A stretch of 64,000 nt of DNA, taken from NCBI GenBank assembly GCA_022036555.1, contig CM039140.1, positions 7,467,943 through 7,531,942 of the forward strand, written 5' to 3'. This document shows, piece by piece, positions 48,621 through 59,900 of the stretch. The notes below the pieces were generated by a model. It was not told where the DNA came from and did not search any database. It worked only from the letters and a program-made list of their open reading frames with translations. Source of the stretch: Microstegium vimineum (Eukaryota; Streptophyta; Magnoliopsida; Poales; Poaceae). The position numbers and the translations under genes are program-made. Each line of letters opens with the position of its first letter. Position 1 is the first letter of the stretch.

Positions 48621-49906
48621 TGTCGACATATCAACACCAGACACCAAGTGTCATCTATAAAGATCCCTGTAGTTCAATAATACCTATCCAAGATCCTGAC
48701 TCATTGGCTAAGGAGGAGAGCACACGGATCCATGGGCCCGCACAACAAATAACATGATAGAATTGAACATCAACCAATATGACACATGGGCCAGTCTTCT
48801 AGAAGCAAGAGGCAGCGCCAGGGTGCCATAGGAGGGTCGGATGACCCCGCTATGGGCGCTACAACCCTCCATTTGCTCTCCCAGGCCAGTGGGGACATGT
48901 TCTAGAAGGAATGGTAGGGCCCATAGGTCATAGGGGGGGGTCGGCCGACCCCCCCTATATACCCTTCGAGCTTCCCCAAAATTCCCACCGCCTCTCTGCA
49001 TGTCTCCATGCATCAAGATCATCAGGACCATTGGTCTAAGGCAGTGGCAAGGTCGGTTATTCTACGGTGCACGATGGAAGTGACGCGGATCGCTGACGTG
49101 GCACCAAAGTAGCCCCTACTCCACCTCTAGATATAAATACCCCCCTAGGCCTTCACTTTTGAGGGATGACACATTAGAGTAGTCCACTCTCTAGTAGCTT
49201 TAGCAAAGCTCTGCCGGAGTGCTATGCCTGAAAGGCGAGGGTGAGGCAAGTCTAAATGAGAAAGCTCCGGGTCTGTCGAGAGTCTTCTCCAAGGAGTTCC
49301 TTAGCAGATGTAAGTTCTTCTCTATAAGTACTTCACCAGAGTTATTTATAGCATTTGATATTCTAGTATTGGTTTAGTAGTTATATAACCTATCTTACTT
49401 GTGCACCACTTTACTTTGTTAGTAGAGTGCTCTAGTTCTACCGGAGTGCTAGAGTAGTAAGTATAGAGTAGACATGGTGTCTAGGCTATATGTTACCTGT
49501 GTAAGCCGCTTGTCGCACGGTTCAAGCGAACGCTAGTAGGAAGTGACAGTCATGTCTAGTCTTTGATCCCCGCCACATGATTATAGGCAAGTTTTTAAAA
49601 GGTTAGACTCTAGTAAGAGGATAGTCACTTTGGGCCGGGATTTTGTCTCCTGCTATTTTGTCTATTGCCTCAATTTGTGAGGGACTGCATCAATCTTTAT
49701 ACCTACCATACCAACCAGATATCCTTGCTATACACATAACCTCTCTAGCCAACCAGCATAGGCTCTTTTGTTTATCATAGGACGTCCTTGAGTCTAGTTA
49801 GTACACTTCACGTTCCTCGTGGAAAATACAATACCTAGAATACTCCTGGTGAAGAGCTACAATTGACTACCATGCGCTTGTCCGTTTGCCACTTCTGGTG
49901 TCAACA
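48621..49906 (+). repeat. Gypsy LTR (second element), ~1.29 kb
   Basis: It begins TGTCGACA and ends TGTCAACA, imperfect inverted ends, and is followed by a TAGCGCTGTTGCCGGGG primer-like site and gag. A TATAAATA box lies at 49132-49139. The start is inferred from the end symmetry and is less certain than the end. No second LTR was found. Confidence 0.6.
49130..49141 (+). promoter_or_regulatory. TATA box of the second gypsy LTR
   Basis: GATATAAATACC, followed by a run of C, is a typical LTR TATA context, about 510 bp into the LTR. Confidence 0.55.
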
Positions 49907-49913
49907 AGCTTTT

Positions 49914-49931
49914 CTAGCGCTGTTGCCGGGG
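49914..49931 (+). other. Primer-binding site of the second gypsy element
   Basis: TCTAGCGCTGTTGCCGGG resembles the TGGCGCCGTTGCCGGGG tRNA-Asp-type site with changes, eight bases after the LTR end. Confidence 0.55.
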
Positions 49932-50007
49932 TGCGGTAGCTGTATTAACTAGAATCAAGTCGTCTGAGTTATCCTTGTTTGATCAAACCTTTCCTTATAC
50001 ACAAACC

Positions 50008-50693
50008 ATGGATCAAACATCTCTTTTTGAGTATGCTGCTCCATTGGGCGCTAGTTTGGAGCCGCCTAACTCATCCCAAGCCATCTTGGCTGTTCGTTAT
50101 GAGCTTCGCCCGAGTCTCATAGCGATGGTTCAGGAGAAATTTTTCTCTAGGGAAGAAGATGACAACCCCTACATGCACCTACACGATTTTGAACAAATGT
50201 GCTCGTGCTACATATTCAAGGCATGAGGAGGGATACCCTTAAGTGGGAGCTATTCCCATTCTCTTTGACGGTTTCAGCCAAACGGTGGTACTTTTACCAT
50301 GTAGGTAGAGTGGGAGGAGAATGGGAGAAGTTGTTATCGAAATTTTTCTTAATGTTCTTTCCTATTTCCCGTGTTATCCGTCTTCGAAGAGAGGTCATAT
50401 TTTTCAAGCATAACGCTAAAGAACCTCTAGGTGCAGCTTGGGCGTATATTACAGATATAGTATCAATAGGCCCTAATCTAGCTATAACCAAGCCAACTCT
50501 CTTACAACATTTCTATGCCGGTCTTAGCAAAGATTCCGTCCATTTCCTTGATGTATCTTCTGGAGGAGCATTCCTACATCTTCCCATTAGCAAAGGGATG
50601 CGAGTTCTTAAGAAAATCCTTGATAACACTCCCTACACTAATGTGTATGATGAAGCCACTGAAGAGGAAGATGAAACAACCCCTAGAATATAA
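50008..50693 (+). pseudogene. Gypsy gag (second element), one frameshift
   Basis: The frame starts at ATG 50008 (MDQTSLFEYAAPLGAS) and reads to about 50215. It then continues in another frame with GMRRDTLKWELFPFSL, SAKRWYFYHVGRV and FYAGLSKDSVHFLD, ending at TAA 50691-50693. This is a Retrotrans_gag domain of Tat/Athila-like type, which forms the particle shell. Apart from the frameshift it is fairly intact. The LTR and primer site lie directly upstream. Confidence 0.85.
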
Positions 50694-50769
50694 GAAGGAC
50701 CATCGGTAGCTAAATACTAACCATCCACATCCCAAGATCCAACCACCGAGCCTAAACCACACACCCTGA

Positions 50770-51580
50770 ATAGTCCAAAGGAAGAAGAAACCCAACCTTT
50801 GGAATTTCCTTTTGATATTGAGGACGGTCTATTCTCCGATTTTGGGAATGCCTCGAATCAACCTATGCGAAGGAAGTCTTCAGCTACAAGAGCTCTGAAC
50901 ATCCACATTCTGACATGTCTGGAGGAACACTACCTCAAGGACATTGTTCAGGAGCTTGCATCTATAATGAGTAAGGAATGGCTTGAGGAGGCCAAAACTT
51001 CAACTAAAGTAATTCAGATACTTTCATTCTCCACTACCCTTGCACTATCAATAAAGCAACTTTAGACTCTCTTTATGATCCCGCCATTGGAGTAAGCATC
51101 ATGTCTAAATTGTCAGCAGATGTGCACCTAGGGGAGGAATCTCTAGCTCCAACCAATAGATTCTGTAACTTGCCATCTTGTCAATTGGTCGAGAGATGCA
51201 GGATTGCACAAGTCATTCTTACCACCATTAACAGAGTCATTATCCTCTTAAACTTCTTCAGTTTTGACATAGAGTAATTTGACCTTTTAATTGGACATCC
51301 ACTCATAAGACTTCTTGATGGATATCATGAGGGGAGCTTAAAGGGTCACCTTGGGAAGAACTTTTGCATATCCATTTCAATGACAAACTCTATAAATTCT
51401 AAAATTGAGGCAAGCCTCGATTCTGTCCCTATAGAAGAAGTAATGACGACCACTCTTCTAGAACCTTCTATTGACACAAAAAGCATCAGGATCTGCGAAC
51501 ACCTCGGGCTATTACCCGAATTCGATATCCAAAGGTGTGCTAGTCGATTTGACCAGTTAATCGACAAGGACGATAACTAG
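50770..51580 (+). pseudogene. Gypsy protease-region remnant
   Basis: Fragments in two frames read LPFDIEDGLFSDFGN-like, SLYDPAIGVSIMS and FDLLIGHPL, the pattern of the gag-proximal protease-like segment in Tat/Athila elements. Stops at 51063-51065 and near 51275 break it. The RT and everything beyond are absent; the PMD-containing block begins soon after. Confidence 0.65.
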
Positions 51581-51950
51581 AACAAGATCCAAACAAGACA
51601 ACGGCGATACGCCTAGATGTCAAAACTTAGACTTGATCAGGATAACTAGAGCAGAGCTGAACGAGACAACGACGATGCGCCCGGATGTCAAAGCTCAGAT
51701 TACTCTCACGCGGAACTTGCAAGGGTAAATTACGGTAAAAGTAATAAGAGTAATAGATTTGTTTGATGTATGATTGTATGTCTTCTCACGACTCGTACCT
51801 TTCCTAAACAAAACTCTATTTTTAAGGAAACAACTGACCCGCGCAGGAGTCAGACCCAAATAACAATAATATTTTCCTAAACAAACATCTCTATTTTTAA
51901 GGAAAATAAATGACTCATGCAAGAGTCGGACTCAAACTTCTATAATAATA
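51569..51950. repeat. Two adjacent pairs of tandem duplications
   Basis: A 69-bp unit beginning GATAACTAGA is repeated at 51572 and 51641 (shared AGACAACG, GATGTCAAA). A 73-bp unit beginning TTCCTAAACAAA is repeated at 51801 and 51874 (shared TATTTTTAAGGAAA, AGAGTC or AGGAGTC). Both pairs are diverged. This may be regulatory DNA or the edge of the element carrying the PMD gene. Confidence 0.7.
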
Positions 51951-52420
51951 CTGGTATAAGATCACCAGTTTCCTTATGTCTTTTCTTCGATGAAACTTTC
52001 CATCGGCAGACTCTTCAATCCGCAACTTCTTTCTATTGCCATCGGCAATCCTCGCTGACATCAACCGCCACGTCATCCTGTGCTCATCGACATCATCTCT
52101 TTATCGGTAATATCCCTAATCGGCCATTCTTCACTCCCATCGGCAACATCCTTATCGGCAATACCCTTATCGACAACCACTGCTGTTGTTTAGCTTCCAT
52201 CAGCAACAAACTTATCTTCATTTGACACATGCCAAAAAACGATGTCAACACATGCCCCCCAATTTCGGAGTTTAGAATATTTTACGCGCCGAAATTCTCT
52301 CTACTGTAACCTTTCCCTCCAAGATACTTGCATGACCTCCTCGATCACCGCGCATATCCTATTGCATACCCTTCCATATTCCTGCTCAGTGCAAATAAAA
52401 CTCCAAAATACCCCTGACCA

Positions 52421-52434
52421 GGCTTATAAAAAGT
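52421..52434 (+). promoter_or_regulatory. Putative TATA box of the PMD gene
   Basis: GGCTTATAAAAAGT lies about 145 bp upstream of the inferred ATG at 52574, a normal plant distance once a short 5' UTR is allowed. Confidence 0.5.
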
Positions 52435-52573
52435 TACCACCATCCAATCTGTTTTTCACCATGAGCCTGCATTCCCCATCTGCCTTCATCTTCAACCTCG
52501 GCGGCAGTTCCGAAGAACATCTCCAACAACCCAAGCAGCGGCATCTTCCTCAAGCAGAGCATGAACAACTTCA

Positions 52574-55500
52574 ATGGCGATCAACTTCGAAGTTCCCAAG
52601 GTAAATCCGCTCCCTTCTCATTCCATCTTCTGCAAATTTCTCTTCCGTATCAATTTTGTAATCCTTTTCCCCCTTTCCTTTTCTGATTTTTCTAAAACCT
52701 AGGAAATGTACAACAAGGTTGTAATCCCCATTGAACAATCCAACTTCAACTGTCTAGGCCCAATGGGAAACCCCAATCCCACCAATCTAATTAATGCGGA
52801 AACCAACCGCATCCCTTTTAGATCCGAATGCTTTAGTCTAGGGTTATGGAAAGATGCTTTCTGTTCATGGCCTAAACCCACCAAGGGATGGAAGAATTGG
52901 TATCTCAGAATAATTAGAACACAGCAGGTTTACTGGTCAGAGCGTAACCTGGACCAATGCATTAGACTCTTCATTGCTGATATGGAAAAGAACGAAAATA
53001 TGATGATGGCTGCATCTTATTTCTGATCCGATACAATGAATGCCTTCTTATTCAGACACGGGCCAACTACTCCCACCCTTGCCGATGTGCATATGCTTAC
53101 CGGCCTTGATGTCTCTTCTGCCGATCCCTCCAACCTCTTCGGTAGAAAAGCTGAATATAAAGTGAACACATGCAATATCGACAGTTGGACTGGATATATT
53201 CGAGAGAATCAGAAGACTGGATCGGTAGGTCAGAGGGAGCACGCCACCTTCTTAAATATGTGGTTGGAAAAATTCATCTTCTGTGGCAGAACTTCTAGCC
53301 GATGGAGCAAGACTTTCTCTCGGCCGATACCTCCTTGGATCAGTATACCACCTCCTGCATCAAGTATCCAGGAAGTTATTGCTAGGCGAGTCCATCGGCA
53401 ACCTTGGAGGTCCTTGGTGGTTTATAAATATGTGGTTGAACGCACACATGTACAAGGTCCTCCAATTTGACTTATTCAGTCAGCAGTTTCCAAGGGATAT
53501 ATCGGAGGATTATGTATTTGATGATGATGAATCGGCAACCCGTCCCCCACTCAATTTTGGGGAGGCTATCATAGTGCTACCAGGAATCGATGCCAATGCC
53601 GATCAATTTGAGGTTCTTCCAAAAGCTTTACAATGGAATCCCCGTCGCAGAACGGCTTTGGTGGCCTTATGTCGATGAGAACAACCGATTCCCATTGTTA
53701 TTCAACCTTACCGATTGGAACGTGCCACAGAATGAAACAATCATGAAGGCCAGCATTGTTCCCCGAGCCATTCCAATCAACATCTTTGGAACCGGGAAGA
53801 ACTCTCCTCCATCTTATGAGTTCTATTATCCATCGACAGCAGCAAGGCAGCTAGCATTCGGCCAATTACCGATCAAACTCAGCTTCGCCAATGTGATAAA
53901 GCCAAGATAAATTATCTCCAGTGCCATGGATTCGAACAGGATCGTCAACCTTTCTCCCCATGCCGATACATCAAATATCGATCTATCCTCCTGGGCACCA
54001 ACATCTTTTATGACAAAGTTATACAAATCTTGGTGGCAAGAATGGAGAGGCCAACTGTTCGCCAAATCGTCGCACTACTATCGGCATTTGATCGACGCCG
54101 ATCACACCATTCCTGATGATGCAGTAAGTTCTTAACTCTTAATGCATTTCTCATTATTTTCAACTATCGGCATCTGACTCTCTTCTTAACAGGTTGATGA
54201 TCCAATCCCGCGAACAAGCAAGAGCGGCGAACACTTCAACCTTCGAATGATGAGCCCCGTATCAATCATCGGTAACAAGGCTCCCACATTGGCTGCCTTC
54301 ACACCTTAAAGGGTACCTAAGGTTACCCTCAAGCCCAAGCCGACAGCCGCAAAGACCATCGCTACTCCATCGGCTGCTGCTGCCATCTTGGCGCGAGCTT
54401 TTGCAGTAAGTCTTTATTTCACTTATACCGATTATAAACTCTCATCAGCAACATTCACTTCATTTAACTTGCACCAAACATCTTTTACAGGCAACAAGGT
54501 CATCGGCAGCTGCTCCGAATGTACAAACTTCTCCAACTCATGCTGCCGATGCCCCCCAAGCTTCACAACCGAAACGCGCCGGCTCACCAACTGCTGCTCC
54601 GAAGAAGAAGAGACGTCTGAGGCTAGCCACCCCATCTACACCGCCAACTCCAGTTGCATCACCAACTATTGATGCACCAACAGCAGAACCACCGTCAGCA
54701 TTCATTCCTGAGCAGCCGATGGACGAAACTCCAGACCAGGGAATACCACCTCCGCAGGAACCAGCTGCAACAGCATCGGCATCGGTACCAGCACCTACAC
54801 CGAATGAAACTCCTGACCAGAGGACGGTAACATCGCCACAGGAACCAGCCACCACAGCAGAGGCAGCACCAACAATAGCACCATCAGCACTAATCGTTCC
54901 TTCCGCGGAGGCAAGTTCATCGGCAACCGCTGCCGATCTTCAAGACGATACTACGCCAGCTGCCTTCCCAAGTCCCAGGCAAGAAATCCACGTCAAGATG
55001 GTAAGCCGACCGTCATAAAACCCATAACATAAACTTATAATCAGCAAGCCCTAATCTTCTTCCTTTTCAGGCCCAAGACTCTCCTGACAACTTATTTTCC
55101 TTCGCCGTCAACCTTCTTGATGAAAACGAAGATAAAGAAGGCTCTGCTCCAGCAGATAGCTTGTTCTCCTTCGCCGTCAATCTCCCCGATGAAGACGAAG
55201 ACGAAGACGAAGACGAAGAAAGCTCTGCTCTAGCTCTATCGGCAGGAATTAAACTCAAGCTCGAAGCATTGCTATCTTTGCTGCAACAAGACACATCCCA
55301 CCTTGTCCAAGACTCCACAGCAGTAAGGATAGCTTTCAAAGACATTCAAGGTCATCTATCTGCCGATATAGAAGAAACACTCTTCCAGGCAGCGTTTCTT
55401 GAAAGCAAGCAACTCCAATATCAAAGGCTTTCTCATCGCATAGCCGATAGGACTGCTCAATCAGAACTTGAAGAGAAAATGCTTCAATTCAAGCGATCTG

Positions 55501-55832
55501 CTGATGAAAAACACAAGGACATCGGTCGCGTAGAAGCTTCTAGTGCGGATCTTGACAAAGACATTGCCCATCTATCGGCAAGGAAGGAACAACTATTAGC
55601 AGAGCTGAAACGGGTTGACGAAGCCTTGATCGCAGCCAATCAACAGAAGACTGAACTTCCAAGTGCCATCCAAGCTCTACAACAAAAAAGAGATGCCGAT
55701 GCACATCAAGCCCTCCGGATGAAGAAAAAGATCAAGCTAATAGAGGGATCCACCGATGACGATGCCAAAGAGATGGAAGAAATAGAGCAAATTTGCCTGC
55801 GTGCGATATCAGCCATTCAATCTTTGTTGTAA
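52574..55832 (+). pseudogene. Plant mobile domain (PMD) gene with introns, broken by stops and frameshifts
   Basis: The PMD family (MAIN/MAIL1-related, once called aminotransferase-like) has host members linked to gene silencing and many copies in transposons. The first exon, 52574-52600 (MAINFEVPK), joins 52703 through a 102-bp intron. Exon 2 (52703-54123) carries the PMD: MGNPNPTNLI, FSLGLWKDAFCSWPKP, FLFRHGPTTPTLADVHMLTG and NMWLNAHMYKVLQFD. It is broken by TGA at 53024-53026, frameshifts near 53280 and 53640, and TAA at 53908-53910. Further GT-AG introns are at 54124-54192, 54406-54490 and 55001-55070, and exon 3 has a TAA near 54307. Exon 4 is Pro/Ala/Thr-rich. Exon 5 (55071-55832) has a twice-repeated LFSFAVNL motif, an acidic run and a long coiled coil. 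The clean splice sites suggest it was once a working gene. Confidence 0.8.
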
Positions 55833-56046
55833 TTCATCATATCGGCAAGTGTAACAGTGATACTTGATTTTGCTTTGTAATATAATGCCAGTACGCTTTT
55901 TACTGATGTCACATAAATTCTTCTCTCATCGGCATTCGAATGGGTACTCTATGCATCTACCCAAATACTAGGGTAATATTTCTTCAAGTATTTACCGTTG
56001 ATTGCTCTTGAAAACTCAACCCCTTCTAGGGTTTCTAAAATATAAG
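55833..56046. other. PMD gene 3' flank up to the gypsy LTR
   Basis: No gene is visible. It contains the last two ATCGGC hexamers and an AT-rich stretch suitable for polyadenylation (TTTGTAATATAATG near 55875). The gypsy element begins at 56047. Confidence 0.5.
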
Positions 56047-56229
56047 TGTCGGGTACAAAGGTAAGGGGTACCCTAAACCCTTCGATAAACTAACGCTCAA
56101 CATAGCAACCATTTTTAAGACAGGATCCGATCAGCCGCTCGAGTCCATGAAGAAAGGCCCATCACACGGAGGCCCCCTGCACCGGCCACAACAACTAGTC
56201 GTGGGCCGACCCATTCCTGGAAAAATAGA

Positions 56230-56519
56230 CGGACAAGGGGTCGAACGAACGACCCCTCCGCCTCCGCCTCGACTCCGACTGACAGACAGGGGTCGAACGA
56301 ACGATCCCTCCACCTCCGCCTCGACTCCGACTGACGGACAGGGGTCGAACGAACGACCCCTCCGCCTCCGCCTCGACTCCGACTGACGGTCAGGGGTCGA
56401 ACGAACGACCCCTCCGCCTCCGCCTCGACTCCGACTGACGGACAGGGGTCGAACGAACGACCCCTCCGCCTCCGCTTCAACCCCCCGAATGACGGACGGG
56501 GGTCGAACGAACGACCCCC
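56230..56519. repeat. 52-bp tandem repeat (about 5.6 copies) in the LTR
   Basis: The unit is CGGACAGGGGTCGAACGAAC followed by GACCCCTCCGCCTCCGCC and CGACTCCGACTGA-type sequence. The copies are nearly identical except the first and last. Each unit contains GGGGTCG and CGACCCC separated by AACGAA, so each can form a 7-bp-stem hairpin. It lies in U3, where enhancer-like repeats are common. Confidence 0.92.
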
Positions 56520-57079
56520 GGGTAGGAAGCTCGATTAGCTCACTTGCTCCCGGTATGGGGGTAAAGGGGATCCGATGCGCCTACCTGCCCCCGCCTAACG
56601 CCATGAGCGCCCACTATCGCAGTCAAATCCATCAACTCACCGCCCATGCCCTGGACCTCCGTCAACTGTGCCGCCACTGTAGCCACGTCGCAAGTACGGA
56701 CTCCAGAGGCACCTCCTCGAGCCGTGAACAGGACAGCCCTCGACTATGTCTTCAGGGATACGACAGGGCCACGCTGGTCTCGACCCCCCCCCCTCGACCA
56801 GGGGGCTCGACCCCTGCCTCCAACCACTCCGGTATGGGACCCGTCCCATCCGCTCCATCCCGCTTCAGCTGTGGGACTCGCACCCATCTTCCGAAGGTCA
56901 ACCCTGTTGCGCCATGCTATGCGGTGATGCCCAGTCAGCCATCACTGTGCCCTGAACATCGGAAGGACGGGAAGGCCACGCCTCTACAGCGATCGACGTG
57001 CCTTCGCCAGCATAGTGCCACGAACACGCCTCCCATGCTGTTACAGTTTAGGACTCTTTACTCTCAGGCCTCCCTTTGG

Positions 57080-57092
57080 TCTATAAAAGGGG
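57080..57092 (+). promoter_or_regulatory. TATA box of the Tat-type LTR
   Basis: TCTATAAAAGGGG is a strong TATA box about 1.03 kb into the LTR. Confidence 0.7.
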
Positions 57093-57455
57093 ATGCTGGG
57101 ATAGAAGAAGGGGGCATGGGTATTCACATTCAAACATCAGCTCTGACCCTCATACCTCACACACCCGATTGCTTGACCGACCTCTCAAGCAATCAACCAA
57201 CCACCTAGGATAGCCCCGCTAGCCCTAGGCCTTAGCTCATCCTGAGCACCCCCGTGTAAACCTGCTTGTACCCCCCCTGTACGAGCACTCCAGTGTGAGA
57301 TAATACAATCCATCCTCCCCCGCTGGACGTAGGGCCTTCTATGCCCGAACCAGAATAAATCTTGTGTTCTTCTTGCATCACGTCTGGGAGAGGGAGCACG
57401 CAATATACAAATTTACTAGCCGGTGGTCTTGACCCCCTGGGTCATAACACCGACA

Positions 57456-57476
57456 GTTGGCGCGTCAGGTAGGGGG
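57456..57476 (+). other. Primer-binding site of the Tat-type element
   Basis: GTTGGCGCGTCAGGTAGGGG directly follows the LTR end. The TTGGCGCGCCAGGTAGGGG form is usual in grass Tat elements; one C-to-T change is seen here. Confidence 0.8.
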
Positions 57477-58980
57477 GTTTGCGTGTCGATCAACTCCGAA
57501 CTACTCTCCCAGATGGATTTCGTGACACCATCACTTCCATGCGCCACCACCGTCTGGTTCGGGAGTCTAGAGTTCATATCCACGGGCCATGGCCACGACA
57601 TGATTCTACTCACCAGTAGTGGCACGGACAGCAGCAGCTCCAGAACGCCGGGGCCAAGGAGGACCAGACGACGGTCCCACCACTCGCGCCTCTCTCCTGC
57701 GACCAGGGGGAGGCGTGAACAACAATGCCGCACTCTTCACCGCGCGGATCCCGGGACGCCGGAGGCCGTCTCCCTGGCCTCAGTTGGCGACACAGTTCCT
57801 CCCTTCGGGAGCCTGTTTGACCCATGCTTGCGGGTCGGGGTCGGGTACCCCTCTGAGCCTGACTTTGGCTCTGCCATACCATCATCTCAGAGAGTCCCCG
57901 TGGCTTCTCCGACACACTCGGCCGCGCCGCCACCGCATAACCTGTTTCCACACGGGCTCTACAATAGCGCTAGACTCTGTTCTGCTTTTGTAGGCTCGCA
58001 GATGCAGACACGTTGCGGGTCTCCAGGGAACCTGCTACGTGCGACGATCAGCCTCGTCACCACCTCTCCGCCGGACGAGCGCCCGAAGCCACGACGAGCC
58101 CCAATCCCGGGTTGTCATCCCTGGGGCACGTTACGACGACGGCTGGAGGAGGAGCGCAGGGGATCTTTCCCCAACTTCTACCACGGCTACCCCGACTTGG
58201 ATTCCCCCAATGAGAATTACGATCCCACCCGGGAATGCTTCCACCTCGACGGTCAGGATGATTCCCAGGACGACGTCAACAACGCCGCAACCACGGATGG
58301 AGGAGGAGGGGGCAACGCTACACCAGCACGAAGCGCCGATCCCCGAGTCCTGACAAAGCCGATCCACCTCGGGACGTCCAGATCGCGCAAGTCCAAGAGC
58401 TGCTCGCCAAGCTCGAGAAAGAACGCCTACGACTTCAGCAGCTCGAGCACGCCCTCGAGCATGATCGCGGGCGCCCACAGGGTGGAGGAGCTCGCGAGCG
58501 GGCCCGGGAGGTCCATCGACAGATCGTCGAGGAGGGAGCAAATGAGCGCCGCATCTACAACCGTGCCAGCCAAAATGTCATAGCGGCTGCAATGCTGCTT
58601 CGTGACATGCCGGCGCCATCGACACCCCAAGCGTGACGCATCAGGGACGAAATCCAGGGGCTTCTCCAAACCGCGGTCGTACAGCAGGCGGAGAGCTCGG
58701 CCTCGAGGCACAGAGGAGCTACCTTCGAGCATCAGGATGTACCCCCTCGACAAAATCGAGAGGTATCCGTCCACCAAGACAAAGCGCCCCAAGGCGGAGT
58801 AGAGCGACGACCAGTTTGAGACTGCATCTTCGACGATCGACCACGACGGGAGAACAAACGACGCTGACACGGCGACGCTGAGGCTTGAGGTTACAGTGCT
58901 CACCGAGGTGGGTGCTACGACAGTGACGAAGATCGACGTCGATCTCCAGAACCACCAGGGCCACGAGTCTTCGGCAGGAC
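57477..58980 (+). pseudogene. Tat-type leader and N-terminal gag region (frame not resolved)
   Basis: Sequence lies between the primer site and the clear gag domain. Long open frames exist in several phases, the longest running 57423-58583, but none gives a domain I recognise. By position it is the leader and N-terminal gag part, with broken frames. A Leu/Glu-rich fragment in another frame near 58400-58560 may be a coiled coil. Confidence 0.45.
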
Positions 58981-59885
58981 CATCCGGCGAACCGCCTTGC
59001 CTGTCTGCTTCCGTCCACCCACCAGCCTGGTTAAGTACAATGGAGAAACCAAGCCGGAGCTCTGGCTTGTTGATTTTAGACTGGCATGTCAGCTAGGAGG
59101 AGCCAACAACGACCATGTCATCATTCGGCAACTCCCGCTCTTCCTCTCCGACACCGCTCGAAGATGGCTCGAGGAGCTCCCCCGGACTTGATCCAAGACT
59201 GTCCCGACCTGGTTAGGATCTTCGAAGGGAACTTCAAAGGCACCTACGAGCGGCCAGGGAACTCTTGGGATCTCCGCAGCTGCAAGCAGAGGCCAGGGGA
59301 GACCCTCTGTGACTTCACCCGTCGGTTTGCGAGGCAACGTACCGCGCTAACCCACATCTCCGACCTCGACGTCATCACTGCGTTCATCGCCGGAACAACC
59401 TGCAAGGAGTTGGTGCAGGAGCTGGGACAGAACACCCCCAAGACCGCCAACGAGCTCATGGACATCGTCGCCAACTACGCAGCCGGATAGGAAGCCGTTG
59501 GCACGTTCTTCTATGCATCCCTGGAAAGGGGGAAGCCCAAGGCGGACGAGCCCAGGGGCTCGAACAACGGGCCCAAGAGGAACAACAACAACAACAACAA
59601 CAAGAAGAAGAAGAAGAAGAAGAAGCAGCCGGGTCGACACGACGTCGAGCCCGACGATATTGTCGCTGCGGTAGACAAGAAGAAGCCTCGAGGGCCCCCT
59701 CTCGACGGGGGCGTCTTCGACAAGATGCTGAAAGAGCCCTGCCCCTATCACAAGGGACCAACCAACCAGAGTCTCGAGGACTGTCGCATGCTCAAAAAGC
59801 ACTTCGACTCTCTTGGCTTCAAGAAAGACGACAAGAAGGGGGATCCGCACGACGGGGACGATGGCAAGAACGGGGCTTCTCCGAG
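58981..59885 (+). pseudogene. Tat-type gag domain
   Basis: The gag domain reads YNGETKPELWLVDFRLACQL, then LPLFLSDTARRWLEELP, shifts frame near 59165, and continues with FEGNFKGTYERPG, DFTRRFARQRTAL and NELMDIVANYAAG before TAG (59488-59490). In the same frame follow an Asn/Lys homopolymer and CPYHKGPTNQSLEDCRMLKK, the unusual Cys/His motif of Tat gag. TAG near 59902 ends it. Gag assembles the particle and binds RNA. Confidence 0.87.
59579..59626. repeat. Compound microsatellite (AAC)n(AAG)n within gag
   Basis: About seven AAC then about nine AAG triplets, coding for an Asn run and a Lys run in the gag linker. Confidence 0.9.
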
Positions 59886-59900
59886 GTTCACGACTGCTAG

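Larger units (their letters stand above)
52000..55940. repeat. Cluster of ATCGGC/GCCGAT hexamers across exons, introns and flanks
   Basis: By eye about 30 copies of ATCGGC or its complement lie in about 3.95 kb, mostly as (C/T)ATCGGCA or TGCCGAT. About two would be expected by chance. They occur upstream of the gene (about 52002-52160), in coding exons in several reading frames, in an intron (about 54167), and after the stop (about 55842 and 55929). Almost none is seen in the neighbouring 0.4 kb to the left or in the gypsy element to the right. Confidence 0.75.
56047..57455 (+). repeat. 5' LTR of the Tat-type element (1409 bp)
   Basis: It starts TGTCGGGTACAAAGG and ends ACACCGACA, with inverted TGTCGG/CCGACA ends, and is followed immediately by the primer site. 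It contains a 52-bp tandem repeat near its start and a TATA box at about 57082. Confidence 0.9.

Noticed and set aside
54538..54855. 105-codon minus-strand Gly/Ala/Ser-rich frame
   Set aside because: It is the complement of the Pro/Ala-rich exon 4 of the PMD gene.
56230..56519. CRISPR-like array
   Set aside because: The 52-bp repeats are head to tail without unique spacers, inside an LTR of a plant retrotransposon.
57423..58583. 386-codon plus-strand frame in the Tat leader as an extra gene
   Set aside because: It begins inside the LTR, shows no domain, and its composition fits a wrong-frame reading of GC-rich gag leader.
59347..59850. 167-codon minus-strand frame with Leu/Val runs
   Set aside because: The runs are the complement of the (AAC)n(AAG)n microsatellite; it is a gag shadow.
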